NCBI GenBank assembly: GCA_030613615.1
Contig: JAUWLR010000009.1
Coordinates: 1 to 41,462 of the forward strand
Direction of reading: 5' to 3'
DNA: 41,462 nt
DNA from: Candidatus Eiseniibacteriota bacterium
Lineage (GTDB): Bacteria; Joyebacterota; Joyebacteria; Joyebacterales; Joyebacteraceae
Below the pieces are notes generated by a model. It did not search any database. It worked only from the letters and a program-made list of their open reading frames with translations, and had not been told where the DNA came from. Shown here piece after piece: positions 24,226-33,438 of this stretch (positions within the stretch are counted from its first letter, which is position 1; the number at the start of each line of letters is the position of its first letter). The position numbers and the translations under genes were made by a program.

Positions 24226-26572
24226 ACCGGCGGAGCCGATGTGGAAGGTGCGCAGACTGCTCGCGATGAGCCCCGCCGAGGTGGGGCTTCGCGTCGTGAG
24301 GGGCATCGCCCACAGGGCCCAGCGTTCCCGCACGCCAACCGCTCAAAGCGAGATGCTCTCCGCGGAGTCGGTGCTGGCCGGTCCGGTCCCGGAGGGTGCC
24401 GCCTGCGCGTGGCTCGAGCGTGAGTTGGCCGGCGGTCGCGGCAGGCTGCTTGCCGGCGCGCGGGACGTCCCGGCGCTGTCGTCGGCGCTCAGCGAACTGG
24501 GCGTAGAGCGGGAGTCGACCGTCGAGGCGGCCGAATCGGTGCTCGAGGGACGCATCGCGGCCTTCGGATGGACCACGATGGACATCGGCGAGACTCCCGA
24601 CTGGTTGAGAGATCCTGTCTCGGGCGGCAGGTGGCCGCTCAGATTCTGGGCGGACCCGGTCTCCCTCGAAGCGGGGGGGCTTGGGGACCCGCGATACGTC
24701 TGGGAGGTCAATCGTCACCATCACCTCGTTACTCTGGCCAGGGGCTACGTACTGTCCGGCGAGGCACGCTTCGCGGAGCGTGTGTGGCGGGACATCATCT
24801 CGTGGATCGAGGTCAACCCGCCACTATTCGGCATCAACTGGTCGAGTCCGCTGGAAGTTGCGATTCGCCTGATGTCGTGGGCTATGGCGCTCGACCTCAT
24901 CGGGGCCGATGGGGCGCTGGAAGGCAACGCTGCTTCTGTCGCGGCAAGCGTTTCGTTGCAGGCGGGCCATCTGTCTGATAATCTATCAGTTTACGCCTCT
25001 TCTCGGAACAACCATCTGATCGGGGAGGCGGCGGGGCTCCTCGTTACCGGGGCCAAGTTCCCGTTTCTCCGCCGCGCGGAGAAGCTGGCGCGAGTGGGCA
25101 GAAGGGTGCTGGAGAGGGAACTGATTGCACAGGTGAGCGCGGATGGTGTGACACGTGAGCAGGCGTTCCAGTACCAGTCGTTTGTTCTGGAATTCGGCCT
25201 GCTCGGTGTGGCCGCGACCGCGTCCATGGGCACGTCACTTGCTCCTGAGTGTCTCGAGACCATGGGCAGGATGTCCCGATTCCTGGGTGACGTCTCAGGA
25301 ATCGGCGGCGTCCCGCCCTGTGTCGGCGACGGCGACGGGGGCAGGGTCCTTGCGCTCTCCGACAGCGCGGGTCGTCAGGCGGCGCAGGCCGTCGCCGCGG
25401 GGACGCTGGCAGCGGGCGAGATGCCGCGCCACGGATCCGTGGCGGCCGATCTTGCGCCCGCGCTCTGGCTGTTTGGTCCGGACGCGGTCTGCGAGCTGGT
25501 CGGTCGCGGCACCGACGGGCGTCAGCCTGTCGATGAAGCTGCAGCGGCGTCCTGCTTCTTCGCGGAGGGCGGCTACTTCGTGCCCGGAGGGGAGGAGCAC
25601 CACGGTGTCATCGACTGCGGGCCGCTCGGCTACCTGTCGATAGCGGCGCACGGTCACGCCGACTGCCTGTCGCTGTCCGTGTCGCACCTCGGGCGGTGGG
25701 TCCTGGTGGACCCGGGAACCTACTGCTATCACGGCGACGCGCTCTGGCGCGACCACTTCAGGAGCACGGCCGCTCACAACACCGTGAGCGTCGACGGCCT
25801 GAGTCAGTCGAAGATACTCGGGCCGTTCATGTGGGGCAGAAGAGCACGCGCCGAGCAGATCGCGTGGGCGACCACACGCGGGTTCGACTATTTTGAGGGC
25901 GCTCACGACGGGTACTACGCGGCCGGTGGCGTGCGGCACAGGAGGTCCGTCCTCTTCGGGAAGCGCGGCTATTGGCTGGTCGTGGATCACCTGGAGGGAG
26001 AGGGACGCCACCGGATCGATGCGACGTTTCAGCTGGCCCGGGGGTTCTCTCGCGGGTCGGGTGACGGACTGGTCTTCGCCTCGGACAACGGACTGGCCGT
26101 GGAGTTCCGGACCTGGCTCCCCGCTGGTGTGACCACCGAGATCATCGAGGGGGCCGACGCGCCGCCGCGCGGGTGGGTTTCCGACGGTTTCGGGCAGAAG
26201 GACGCGGCGCCGGCCGTCGTAGCCGGAGGCGTCGTCGAACTGCCGGCGACCCTTCTGACGGCCGTGGTCCCGTTCGACGGGGAGAACGCCCTCGACGTCG
26301 ACTGCCTGACGGGAGAATGGAGCGGGGGAGCGATCTTCGAGATCGCCTTCCCGGAGGGACTGGACAGAGTTTTGCTTGGGGCGCCCGGTCCCGCGCTTGC
26401 GGACGAGCGTTTCTCGGGAACCCTCGGGTTTGTCACGTACCGTGAGAGCGGCAGGGAGACCTGGGGTTTCGACGTCACCGAATGGACGAAGGCCGGGTCG
26501 GACGTCATACACGAGCCCGTCGCGAACATCCTGTCTGCGAGAGGAACGAGAGGAGCACGACCCAGACCATGA
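24218..26572 (+). CDS. Heparinase II/III-family protein
   Basis: A 784-residue protein from ATG 24218. The N-terminal region (MSPAEVGLRVVRG) is the type found on heparinase II/III proteins in polysaccharide gene clusters, and it has no signal peptide. An alpha-helical toroid domain follows, with RNNHLIGEAAGLL carrying N264, N265 and H266. The C-terminal beta-sheet domain has HGHAD with H478 and H480, DPGTYCYHGD with Y502, and HNTVSVDGLSQS. These correspond to the catalytic Asn/His, Tyr and metal-site region of PL12, PL15 and PL17 lyases. Family members cleave uronic-acid polymers such as alginate or heparan. Its ATGA overlap with an AlgD-type dehydrogenase gene suggests it acts on, or edits, the uronate polymer made here. 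Confidence 0.82.
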   Translation: MGKPAEPMWKVRRLLAMSPAEVGLRVVRGIAHRAQRSRTPTAQSEMLSAESVLAGPVPEGAACAWLERELAGGRGRLLAGARDVPALSSALSELGVERESTVEAAESVLEGRIAAFGWTTMDIGETPDWLRDPVSGGRWPLRFWADPVSLEAGGLGDPRYVWEVNRHHHLVTLARGYVLSGEARFAERVWRDIISWIEVNPPLFGINWSSPLEVAIRLMSWAMALDLIGADGALEGNAASVAASVSLQAGHLSDNLSVYASSRNNHLIGEAAGLLVTGAKFPFLRRAEKLARVGRRVLERELIAQVSADGVTREQAFQYQSFVLEFGLLGVAATASMGTSLAPECLETMGRMSRFLGDVSGIGGVPPCVGDGDGGRVLALSDSAGRQAAQAVAAGTLAAGEMPRHGSVAADLAPALWLFGPDAVCELVGRGTDGRQPVDEAAAASCFFAEGGYFVPGGEEHHGVIDCGPLGYLSIAAHGHADCLSLSVSHLGRWVLVDPGTYCYHGDALWRDHFRSTAAHNTVSVDGLSQSKILGPFMWGRRARAEQIAWATTRGFDYFEGAHDGYYAAGGVRHRRSVLFGKRGYWLVVDHLEGEGRHRIDATFQLARGFSRGSGDGLVFASDNGLAVEFRTWLPAGVTTEIIEGADAPPRGWVSDGFGQKDAAPAVVAGGVVELPATLLTAVVPFDGENALDVDCLTGEWSGGAIFEIAFPEGLDRVLLGAPGPALADERFSGTLGFVTYRESGRETWGFDVTEWTKAGSDVIHEPVANILSARGTRGARPRP

Positions 26573-27894
26573 GAATCAGCGTTTTGGGCCTCGGATACGT
26601 CGGGTGTGTCTCGGCTGCCTGCTTAACGGAGCTCGGCCACGAGGTGGTCGGGCTGGACATCGACGCCAGGAAGATCGAGCTCATCAGGAGCGGGACGAGT
26701 CCCATCGTCGAGCCGGGGCTGCCGGAGCTGGTGAAGAAGGGCGGGGACGGGGGGCGGCTGACGGTGACCGACGACTACGAGGCGGCGGTGATGGGCTCGG
26801 ACATCTCGCTCGTGTGTGTGGGGACGCCGTCGACGGAGACGGGACATCCGAACCTCGAGTACACGAGGCGCGTCTGCCAGCAGCTGGCCGATGTCATCGG
26901 ACGGAAGGACGACTTCCACGTCGTCGTTTTCCGGAGCACGATCCCGCCCGGCACGGTGGAGACGGAGCTCCTTCCGATTCTGGAGAGCGAGTCCGGGAAG
27001 AAGGAGGGCGACGGGTTCGGAGTCTGCTTCAATCCCGAGTTCCTGCGTGAGGCGTCCGCGGTCCAGGACTTCTACCACCCTCCCAAAATCGTGATCGGCG
27101 AGCGCACGCCCGGCAGCCGCGCGGGCGACGTTCTGGCCGAGCTGTACAAAACGATAGACGCGCCGACGGTCAGGACCGAGATCAGGGTCTCCGAGATGGT
27201 CAAGTACGCCGACAACTGCTTCCACGCGCTCAAGGTCTGCTTCGCTAACGAGATCGGCAATCTGAGCAAGGCCCTGGGGATCTCCGACAGCCACAAGGTC
27301 ATGGACATCTTCTGCCTCGATACCCAGCTCAACCTGTCGCCCTACTATATGAAGCCGGGTTTCGCCTTCGGTGGATCCTGTCTTCCGAAGGACCTGCGGG
27401 CCATCGTCAGAATGAGCCAGGAGAACGGCGTGCCCTGTCCGGTCATCGCAGCGGCCGATCCTTCCAACCAGCTTCAGATCAGGCGCGCGATCGACTACAT
27501 CCGGGGCACGGGCAGGAAGAAGGTAGGGGTGCTCGGCATGAGCTTCAAGGCCGAGACGGACGACCTCAGAGAGAGCCCGATAGTGCAGGTTGTCAGTACG
27601 CTCATCGGAAAGGGTTACGAACTCTGCATCTACGATCGCAACATCAACTGGGAGGAGCTCTTCGGCTCGAACCTGGGTTTCCTGGAACACGAGCTCCCGT
27701 ATGCCCAGAGTCTCAAGGCCGACACCATCGACGAACTGATCGAGAGGTCGGACGTCATAGTGATCGCCAACGGCGCGGCCGAGTTCAGGGACGTGCCGCT
27801 GAAGATGCGAGAGGACCAGGTGCTGGTCGACCTCGTGCGCATTGTGGACGACCCCTCGGTGGCGCGCGGGGAATACATCGGGATCGCGTGGTAG
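26569..27894 (+). CDS. algD: GDP-mannose 6-dehydrogenase (AlgD-type)
   Basis: A 441-residue UDP-glucose/GDP-mannose dehydrogenase. ATG 26569 overlaps the upstream stop. The NAD site is GLGYVG (from residue 7). The middle has NPEFLREASAVQDF, NEIGNLSKALG, and the catalytic Cys271 in FGGSCLPKD; the C-terminal domain has GMSFKAETDDLRESP. The resemblance to Pseudomonas AlgD is close throughout, down to the ending GIAW versus GICW as I recall it, which favours GDP-mannose over UDP-glucose as substrate. The product is GDP-mannuronic acid. ManC, which makes GDP-mannose, is encoded in the same run. Confidence 0.87.
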   Translation: MRISVLGLGYVGCVSAACLTELGHEVVGLDIDARKIELIRSGTSPIVEPGLPELVKKGGDGGRLTVTDDYEAAVMGSDISLVCVGTPSTETGHPNLEYTRRVCQQLADVIGRKDDFHVVVFRSTIPPGTVETELLPILESESGKKEGDGFGVCFNPEFLREASAVQDFYHPPKIVIGERTPGSRAGDVLAELYKTIDAPTVRTEIRVSEMVKYADNCFHALKVCFANEIGNLSKALGISDSHKVMDIFCLDTQLNLSPYYMKPGFAFGGSCLPKDLRAIVRMSQENGVPCPVIAAADPSNQLQIRRAIDYIRGTGRKKVGVLGMSFKAETDDLRESPIVQVVSTLIGKGYELCIYDRNINWEELFGSNLGFLEHELPYAQSLKADTIDELIERSDVIVIANGAAEFRDVPLKMREDQVLVDLVRIVDDPSVARGEYIGIAW

Positions 27895-27939
27895 GCGGGC
27901 GATCGCCGCGGACCCAACCTCTGTGGGGTGGAGCTGAAC

Positions 27940-29157
27940 GTGGGAAAGACGAATCGGATACTCATCATCGTAGAGAACCTCCCTGTTCCGTTCGACAGGC
28001 GCGTCTGGATGGAGGCGACGACGCTCAAGGAGGCCGGGTACGAGGTCAGCATCATATGTCCTCAGGCGAAGAACTACCCGGAATCCTATGTGGAGCTCGA
28101 CGGAATACGCATCTATCGCTACCCGCCGCCTCCTCCGACAAGGTCGAAGCTGTCCTACGCATGGGAGTTCCCCTACTGCTGGCTCCAGAGCCTGAAGCTG
28201 GCGATGAGGGCGTGGAGAGAGGGCGGGTTCGACGCGATACACGCCTGCAATCCGCCCGACACGTTCTTCCTCATCGGCGCCCTCTTCAAGTTGTTCCACC
28301 GGACGAAGTTTGTGTACGACCAGCACGATCTGTGCCCGGAGCTCTACCTCTCACGCTTCGGTGGGACCCGCTCTGTCTACTTCGGTCTCCTGAGGATGCT
28401 GGAGCGGGCGACCTACCGTGCTGCCGACATGGTCATCTCGACGAACGTGTCGTACAAGGAGCACGCGTCGGCCGTCGGCCGGTTTCCCGAGGACGACATC
28501 TTCGTCGTCAGGAGCGGCCCGAAGGCGTCTCTCATGACGCCGGTCGAGCCGCGGCCGGCGCTTCGCAAGGGGAAGAAGTTCCTGGTGTGCTACCTGGGAG
28601 TCATGGCGCCTCAGGACGGAGTCGACTATCTCCTCCGCGCCATCCGCCACGTGGTGGATGTCGTGAAGCGGAAGGACATCCTCTTCGCGCTCATAGGCTC
28701 GGGAGACTCGTTCGTGAACTTGCGAGAGCTCAGGGACGACCTGGGTCTTTCGGACTGTGTGGAGATGACCGGGCGGATCGCCGACGCCGACGTGGCGAGC
28801 TACCTGTCGACCGCCGACCTCTGCGTGTGTCCGGACCCTCTCAACCCTCTCAACGACGTGTCGACCATGAACAAGGTCCTGGAGTACATGGTCTTCGGAC
28901 GGGCCATGGTCTCCTTCGATCTCAAGGAGAGCCGCTTTTCCGCGCAGGACGGAGCGCTGTACGCCGCGCCGAACGACGAGATCGAGTTCGGTGAGAGGAT
29001 GATCCAGCTCCTCGATGACGAGGAGCTCAGAGAGAACATGGGACGCCGGAACAGGGAACGCATCAAGGAAGAGCTCTCCTGGGAACACACCGGCAAGGAG
29101 CTTCTCAGGGCGTACGGCTCCCTTCTGGGTGAGCCCACGGGGACGGAGGGGCGCTGA
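27940..29157 (+). CDS. Glycosyltransferase family 4 (WbuB-like)
   Basis: A 405-residue GT-B enzyme. GTG 27940 is preferred because GGAG lies 6 bases upstream; GTG 27928, four codons earlier, is possible. It opens with ILIIVENLPVPFDRRVW, characteristic of WbuB-like enzymes, and has a YDQHDLCPELYLSRF segment in the N-terminal domain. The donor domain includes CYLGVMAPQDGVDYLL and TMNKVLEYMVFGRAMVSFDL. It overlaps the radical SAM gene by one base (TGATG). WbuB-type enzymes add amino sugars or deoxy sugars to lipid-linked intermediates; the substrate here is not known. Confidence 0.82.
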   Translation: MGKTNRILIIVENLPVPFDRRVWMEATTLKEAGYEVSIICPQAKNYPESYVELDGIRIYRYPPPPPTRSKLSYAWEFPYCWLQSLKLAMRAWREGGFDAIHACNPPDTFFLIGALFKLFHRTKFVYDQHDLCPELYLSRFGGTRSVYFGLLRMLERATYRAADMVISTNVSYKEHASAVGRFPEDDIFVVRSGPKASLMTPVEPRPALRKGKKFLVCYLGVMAPQDGVDYLLRAIRHVVDVVKRKDILFALIGSGDSFVNLRELRDDLGLSDCVEMTGRIADADVASYLSTADLCVCPDPLNPLNDVSTMNKVLEYMVFGRAMVSFDLKESRFSAQDGALYAAPNDEIEFGERMIQLLDDEELRENMGRRNRERIKEELSWEHTGKELLRAYGSLLGEPTGTEGR

Positions 29158-30140
29158 TGGCGGGCCCTGTCGGCTGCGTGGTCGCGGTCACTTACAGGTG
29201 CAACGCGCGGTGCACCGTGTGCGACATATGGAAGAAGGAGTCAAGAGCTGACGAGGAGATTGCGCCGTCCGACTACGCCTGGCTTCCACGGTCGCTCCGG
29301 TCGGTCAATGTCAGCGGCGGGGAGCCCTTCCTGCGCGACGACCTCGTCGAGATCGTCTCCGTGATCGAGAGGGCCTGCCCGCGTGCGCGGGTGGTCATTT
29401 CCACCAACGGTCTCACTCCCTCGCGTATCGAGGCGATGATGGCGGAGATGACTCACATCGCCGTCAGGGTCTCGGTCGACGGGGTGGGCGCGAAGCACGA
29501 CGAGATTCGCGGGATCGAAGGTGCCTACGAGAAGGCCCTCGACACGGTCAGAAGGCTGAGGGGCCTCGGTGTCTCCGACTTAGGGCTGGCGGCGACGTCG
29601 TCCGGGAAGAACCCGGGCGAGCTCCTTCGGGTGAAGAAGCTCGCCGACGAGCTGAGCGTCGGCTTCATAGCCAGCGCGGCCCACAGCTCGCCGATCTTCT
29701 TCGGCGCGCACGACGAGGACCGGCCCACGTCGGAGGAAGCGGTGGGTGAGATCGCAACCATCATGCGCCAGGAACTCGCGTCGCGCAATCCGCGCGACTG
29801 GGCGAGGGCGTACTACATGCGGGGGCTCATCGACTACGTTCGCGGGAAGCCCCGCAGGCTGCCGTGCGGCGCCGGAGTCGATCACTTCTACCTCGACCCG
29901 TTCGGGGATGTGTACCCGTGCAACGTATCCGGTGTCGGGATGGGTAACATCAGGGACGGGAGCTTCAAGCAGATCAAAAAGTCATCCGCGGGCGAGGTGG
30001 TCCCAGCGGTGGCGGGCTGTCAGGAGCAGTGCTGGATGGTCTGCACCGTCAGCCCTCCCATGAGGCGCCGGCCGTTCCGCCCGGGTGCCTGGATAGTCGG
30101 AGCCAAGCTCATGGGGCTTGACACTTCGGTGGACCGATGA
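29157..30140 (+). CDS. Radical SAM protein with SPASM-like C-terminus
   Basis: A 327-residue protein from ATG 29157 with GGAGGGG upstream. The radical SAM cluster motif is C15-x3-C19-x2-C22 (CNARCTVC) after an early beta-strand, followed by the SAM-binding VSGGEPF and a TIM-barrel pattern. The C-terminal part has seven further features typical of twitch/SPASM regions: PCGAG, DPFGDVYPCN and a final CQEQCWMVC, enough to bind one auxiliary [4Fe-4S] cluster. No small precursor-peptide gene is seen beside it, so peptide maturation is not supported. Position between two glycosyltransferases suggests a role in sugar or lipid-carrier modification. Specific reaction unknown. Confidence 0.83.
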   Translation: MAGPVGCVVAVTYRCNARCTVCDIWKKESRADEEIAPSDYAWLPRSLRSVNVSGGEPFLRDDLVEIVSVIERACPRARVVISTNGLTPSRIEAMMAEMTHIAVRVSVDGVGAKHDEIRGIEGAYEKALDTVRRLRGLGVSDLGLAATSSGKNPGELLRVKKLADELSVGFIASAAHSSPIFFGAHDEDRPTSEEAVGEIATIMRQELASRNPRDWARAYYMRGLIDYVRGKPRRLPCGAGVDHFYLDPFGDVYPCNVSGVGMGNIRDGSFKQIKKSSAGEVVPAVAGCQEQCWMVCTVSPPMRRRPFRPGAWIVGAKLMGLDTSVDR

Positions 30141-30177
30141 CAAGCTGTAGGGTCCTTGAGGGGAGCTTGGGCGACGC

Positions 30178-31398
30178 ATGAAGGTTCTCGCCGCGAACAA
30201 GTACTATTTCGTCAAGGGTGGGGCCGAGCGCTATTACTTCGAGCTCAATCGCATCCTCGAGGCGCGTGGGCATACGGTCGTCCCGTTCTCGATGCAGCAC
30301 GAGCGGAACGAAGCGACCGAGTTCGCCGAGCACTTCGTCTCGTATGAGGCCTTCGACGAGAGCGACGGGCTCGCGGCCCGAGCGAGAGCCGCGGCCCGCA
30401 TATTGTACTCACGGGAGGCGAAGAAGAAGATAGAGGCGCTCATCGACGAGGCCCGTCCGGACGTCGCGCATCTGCACAACATCGCGCACCAGCTGTCGCC
30501 GTCGATCCTCTACGGACTCAAGTCCCGAGGTGTTCCGGTCGTACAGACGCTGCACGACTTCAAGCTGGTGTGCCCGAACTATCAGATGTTCGCGCGAGGC
30601 GCCACATGCGAGCGCTGCGCCACGTGGCGGTACTACAACGCGGTTCTCAACCGGTGCATGCGCGATTCGCTGACCTCGAGCGCGTTGGTCGCGGCGGAGG
30701 CTTACGTCCACAAGCTCTTCGGCAGCTACGCTCGCAACGTCGACCTGTTCGTGGCGCCGAGTCGGCAGTTGAGAACGCGGATGATAGCTCACGGCGTGGA
30801 CGAGGACCGCATCGTCCATCTGCCTTACGCGATCGATCTGGAGCAGTACGAGCCCAGGTACGAGTCGGACGGCTACGGGGTGTACGTCGGCAGACTGTCG
30901 GTGGGAAAAGGACTGGAGACGCTCCTCGCCGCACTGTCGAAGGCCAGAGTGGTCAGGCTCAAGATAGTGGGCGCTGGGCCGCTGGCCGAGAGTCTCGAGA
31001 GAACAGCGGCCGCGGAGGAGCTTTCGAACGTCGAGTTCGTGGGTTACAAAACGGGTGCGGAGCTCAGGTCCTTGGTCGGCGGCGCCCTCTTCGTGACGGT
31101 TCCCTCCGAGTGCTTCGAGAACTCACCGCTGACGGTCTACGAGGCGTTCGCCCACGGCAAGGCGGTCGTGGGCTCGAGGACGGGGGGTATTCCGGAGCTT
31201 GTTTCTGAGGGGGAGTCGGGGCTGATCTTCGAACCCGCTGACGCCGACGGACTCGCTGCTCTGTTACTTGCGCTGTGGAACGACCCGGACGGGACTATCC
31301 GCATGGGCCGGGCGGCTCGGGAGAGGGGCGAGACGCACTTCGATCCCGACAGTCACTACGAGAAGATGATGGCGATCTACGAAAGGGTCATGGCGTGA
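30178..31398 (+). CDS. Glycosyltransferase family 4 with Cys-rich acceptor domain
   Basis: A 406-residue GT-B enzyme from ATG 30178. The N-terminus (VLAANKYYFVKGGAERYYF) has the glycine-rich loop. The acceptor domain carries LHDFKLVCPNYQMF and C-x2-C with two more Cys nearby, a pattern seen in a subgroup of GT4 enzymes. The donor domain has YVGRLSVGKGLETLL and E-x7-E at E314 and E322 followed by GKAVVGSRTGGIPELV. The next glycosyltransferase starts inside its stop codon (GTGA overlap). It is likely one of the assembly enzymes for the exopolysaccharide repeat. Confidence 0.83.
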   Translation: MKVLAANKYYFVKGGAERYYFELNRILEARGHTVVPFSMQHERNEATEFAEHFVSYEAFDESDGLAARARAAARILYSREAKKKIEALIDEARPDVAHLHNIAHQLSPSILYGLKSRGVPVVQTLHDFKLVCPNYQMFARGATCERCATWRYYNAVLNRCMRDSLTSSALVAAEAYVHKLFGSYARNVDLFVAPSRQLRTRMIAHGVDEDRIVHLPYAIDLEQYEPRYESDGYGVYVGRLSVGKGLETLLAALSKARVVRLKIVGAGPLAESLERTAAAEELSNVEFVGYKTGAELRSLVGGALFVTVPSECFENSPLTVYEAFAHGKAVVGSRTGGIPELVSEGESGLIFEPADADGLAALLLALWNDPDGTIRMGRAARERGETHFDPDSHYEKMMAIYERVMA

Positions 31399-32492
31399 GG
31401 ATCGCGATGCTGGGACAGAAGGGCATCCCCGCGACCTACGGCGGCATAGAGCGTCACGTCGAGGAGCTGGGGACACGTCTGGTGGAGAGGGGCCACGAGG
31501 TGACCGTCTACTGCCGCCCCTACTACACGAAGATGCAGGGCGACTATCGGGGCATCCGGATCGCGAACATCCCAAGCGTGCGGACCAAGCACCTTGATAC
31601 GGTGACGCACTGCGCCCTCGCGCTGCCTCACATCCTGTCTCAGAACTACGACATCGTGCACTTCCACGCGCTGGGCCCGTCTCTGTTCGCGAACGTGCCG
31701 CATATGCGTGGCGCAAGGTCGGTAGTGACGGTCCACGGGCTCGACTGGCAGAGAGAGAAGTGGGGCAGCTTCGCCACGTGGGTGCTCAAGCGCTGCGAGT
31801 ACACGGCAGCGAACTACCCCGACAGGACCATCGTCGTATCCAAGGCGCTGCGCGAGCACTTCCGAACGGTGCACGACAGTTGCGTCACCTACATTCCCAA
31901 CGGGACCGTTCTTCCGCACGTTCGCAAGGCCGAGAAGATCACCGAGATGGGGCTCGACCCCGGCAACTACGTCCTCTTCGTGGGAAGGCTGGTTCCCGAG
32001 AAGGGAGCTCACTACCTTCTCGACGCGTATGCCAAGATGAACACGGACATGGAACTGGTCGTGGCGGGCGGGACCAGCTTCTCGACCGACTACGTGGACC
32101 TCCTGCACGAGAAGGGCGGAGATCGCGTCCGCTTCCTGGGTTACGTGTACGGGGATGTTCTGGACGAGCTCTACTCCAACGCCCGCGTGTTCGTGCTTCC
32201 TTCCGATATCGAGGGTCTTCCCATCGCTCTCCTGGAGGCGATGAGCTTCGGCAACTGCTGTCTGACCAGCGACATTCCCGAGAATCTCGAGGTCATCGGA
32301 GACTGCGGCGCCACGTTCAGGCAGGGCGACGCCGACGACCTGGCCGAGAAGCTGACGGGGTTACTTTCGAACCCCGACAAGTGCCACGCGATCGGCGACA
32401 GGGCCAGGCGTCACGTGCTGGAGACATATGACTGGGACGGAGTGACGCTGCACACCGAGGCCATCTACTACACGCTGCTGAGAGGTTTCTAG
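31395..32492 (+). CDS. Glycosyltransferase family 4 with DUF1972-like N-terminus
   Basis: A 365-residue enzyme from GTG 31395, preceded by AAAGGG. It opens RIAMLGQKGIPATYGGIERH, the hallmark of GT4 enzymes with a DUF1972 N-terminal domain, several of which are rhamnosyl- or related transferases. The donor domain has LFVGRLVPEKGAHYLL and E-x7-E at E273 and E281. It is the last glycosyltransferase of the export operon, 31 bp before the polyprenyl diphosphate synthase. Sugar specificity is inferred only at family level. Confidence 0.84.
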   Translation: MRIAMLGQKGIPATYGGIERHVEELGTRLVERGHEVTVYCRPYYTKMQGDYRGIRIANIPSVRTKHLDTVTHCALALPHILSQNYDIVHFHALGPSLFANVPHMRGARSVVTVHGLDWQREKWGSFATWVLKRCEYTAANYPDRTIVVSKALREHFRTVHDSCVTYIPNGTVLPHVRKAEKITEMGLDPGNYVLFVGRLVPEKGAHYLLDAYAKMNTDMELVVAGGTSFSTDYVDLLHEKGGDRVRFLGYVYGDVLDELYSNARVFVLPSDIEGLPIALLEAMSFGNCCLTSDIPENLEVIGDCGATFRQGDADDLAEKLTGLLSNPDKCHAIGDRARRHVLETYDWDGVTLHTEAIYYTLLRGF

Positions 32493-32523
32493 AGACGCGG
32501 GCCGCGCGCACGTCGAGGAGCGA

Positions 32524-33417
32524 GTGATCTTGGGCATCGCCACTGTTCTCGAGCAGGAACGCCGACAGGTCGATGAGGAACTCGAGCGGCATCTTCCCGA
32601 TGAGGGCGAGTATCCTGAGCGGATTCACGAGGCCATCAGGTACTCCGTGCTGAACGGTGGCAAGCGCCTGAGACCCATCATTGCCTTCGCCTCGGCCCGC
32701 GCGCTTGGCCACGACCGTGCGAAGATCGTCAAGTCGGCCTGCTCCGTCGAGTACGTACACTGCTGCTCGCTCGTGCTCGACGATCTCCCATCCATGGACG
32801 ACGCCATGACGCGTCGCGGTCAACCCACGACCCACAGGGCCTTCGGTGTGGCGACCGGCATTCTCTCGGCCGACGCGCTTCTCATGCACGCGTTCAAGCT
32901 TGTGGCGGACAACGGGGTGGACGTAGGGGCGGACGGTCCGAGCGTGGCGAAGGCGGTGCGCGACCTCGCGACGGCCGTCGGGTCGTACGGCATGGTCGGT
33001 GGACAGCACGTCGATCTCGAGATCGCCGGGCGCCGCAACGTCGACAACGAGACCCTCGAGTACATCCAGACACGCAAAACGGGGGCGCTCTTTGTTGTGG
33101 CCACCACGCTCGGTGGCACGCTGCTGGGGGCGGCACCCGAGGACCTGGATGGGCTGAGGCAGTACGCGGGCAGCCTCGGACTGGCCTACCAGATCATCGA
33201 CGACATCCTCGACGCGGAGGGTGACCCCGAGGAGGTCGGCAAGGACGTCGGCAAGGACGTCGATAAGGCGACTTACGTTACTGTCCACGGCGTCGAGAGG
33301 GCGAGGGAATCGGCGGGTCGACTGATCGCGCGGGCCCGTGAGGCGCTGGGCGCCCTGGACGGGGACACGGCCATGCTGGATGAGATCGCGGCGTACTGCC
33401 TCGACAGATCGCACTGA
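32524..33417 (+). CDS. Polyprenyl (farnesyl/geranylgeranyl) diphosphate synthase, IspA-like
   Basis: A 297-residue trans-prenyltransferase. GTG 32524 lies 3 bases after GAGGAG; TTG 32530 has better spacing and is an alternative. Motifs: GKRLRP, first Asp-rich motif D86-D87-LPSM-D92-D93 followed by RRG, and second motif D226-D227-IL-D230. The residue five before the first motif is Cys rather than the aromatic of farnesyl synthases, which hints at a longer product such as geranylgeranyl diphosphate. It makes isoprenoid precursors, possibly for the lipid carrier of glycan assembly. A 12-bp duplication at 33235-33258 gives VGKDVGKD near the C-terminal third. Confidence 0.85.
   Translation: MILGIATVLEQERRQVDEELERHLPDEGEYPERIHEAIRYSVLNGGKRLRPIIAFASARALGHDRAKIVKSACSVEYVHCCSLVLDDLPSMDDAMTRRGQPTTHRAFGVATGILSADALLMHAFKLVADNGVDVGADGPSVAKAVRDLATAVGSYGMVGGQHVDLEIAGRRNVDNETLEYIQTRKTGALFVVATTLGGTLLGAAPEDLDGLRQYAGSLGLAYQIIDDILDAEGDPEEVGKDVGKDVDKATYVTVHGVERARESAGRLIARAREALGALDGDTAMLDEIAAYCLDRSH
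33235..33258 (+). repeat. 12-bp tandem duplication in the prenyl synthase gene
   Basis: GTCGGCAAGGAC occurs twice in direct succession (33235-33246, 33247-33258), encoding VGKDVGKD just before DKATY. The family has this lysine-containing loop once, so the extra four residues look like an in-frame duplication. Confidence 0.7.
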
Positions 33418-33438
33418 GGCTGACCGCTGGAGGGCGTG

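Noticed and set aside
30141-30177. Small precursor peptide gene next to the radical SAM gene
   Set aside because: The 37-bp gap is too short and the other side is an overlap; no peptide with a leader/core pattern is present.
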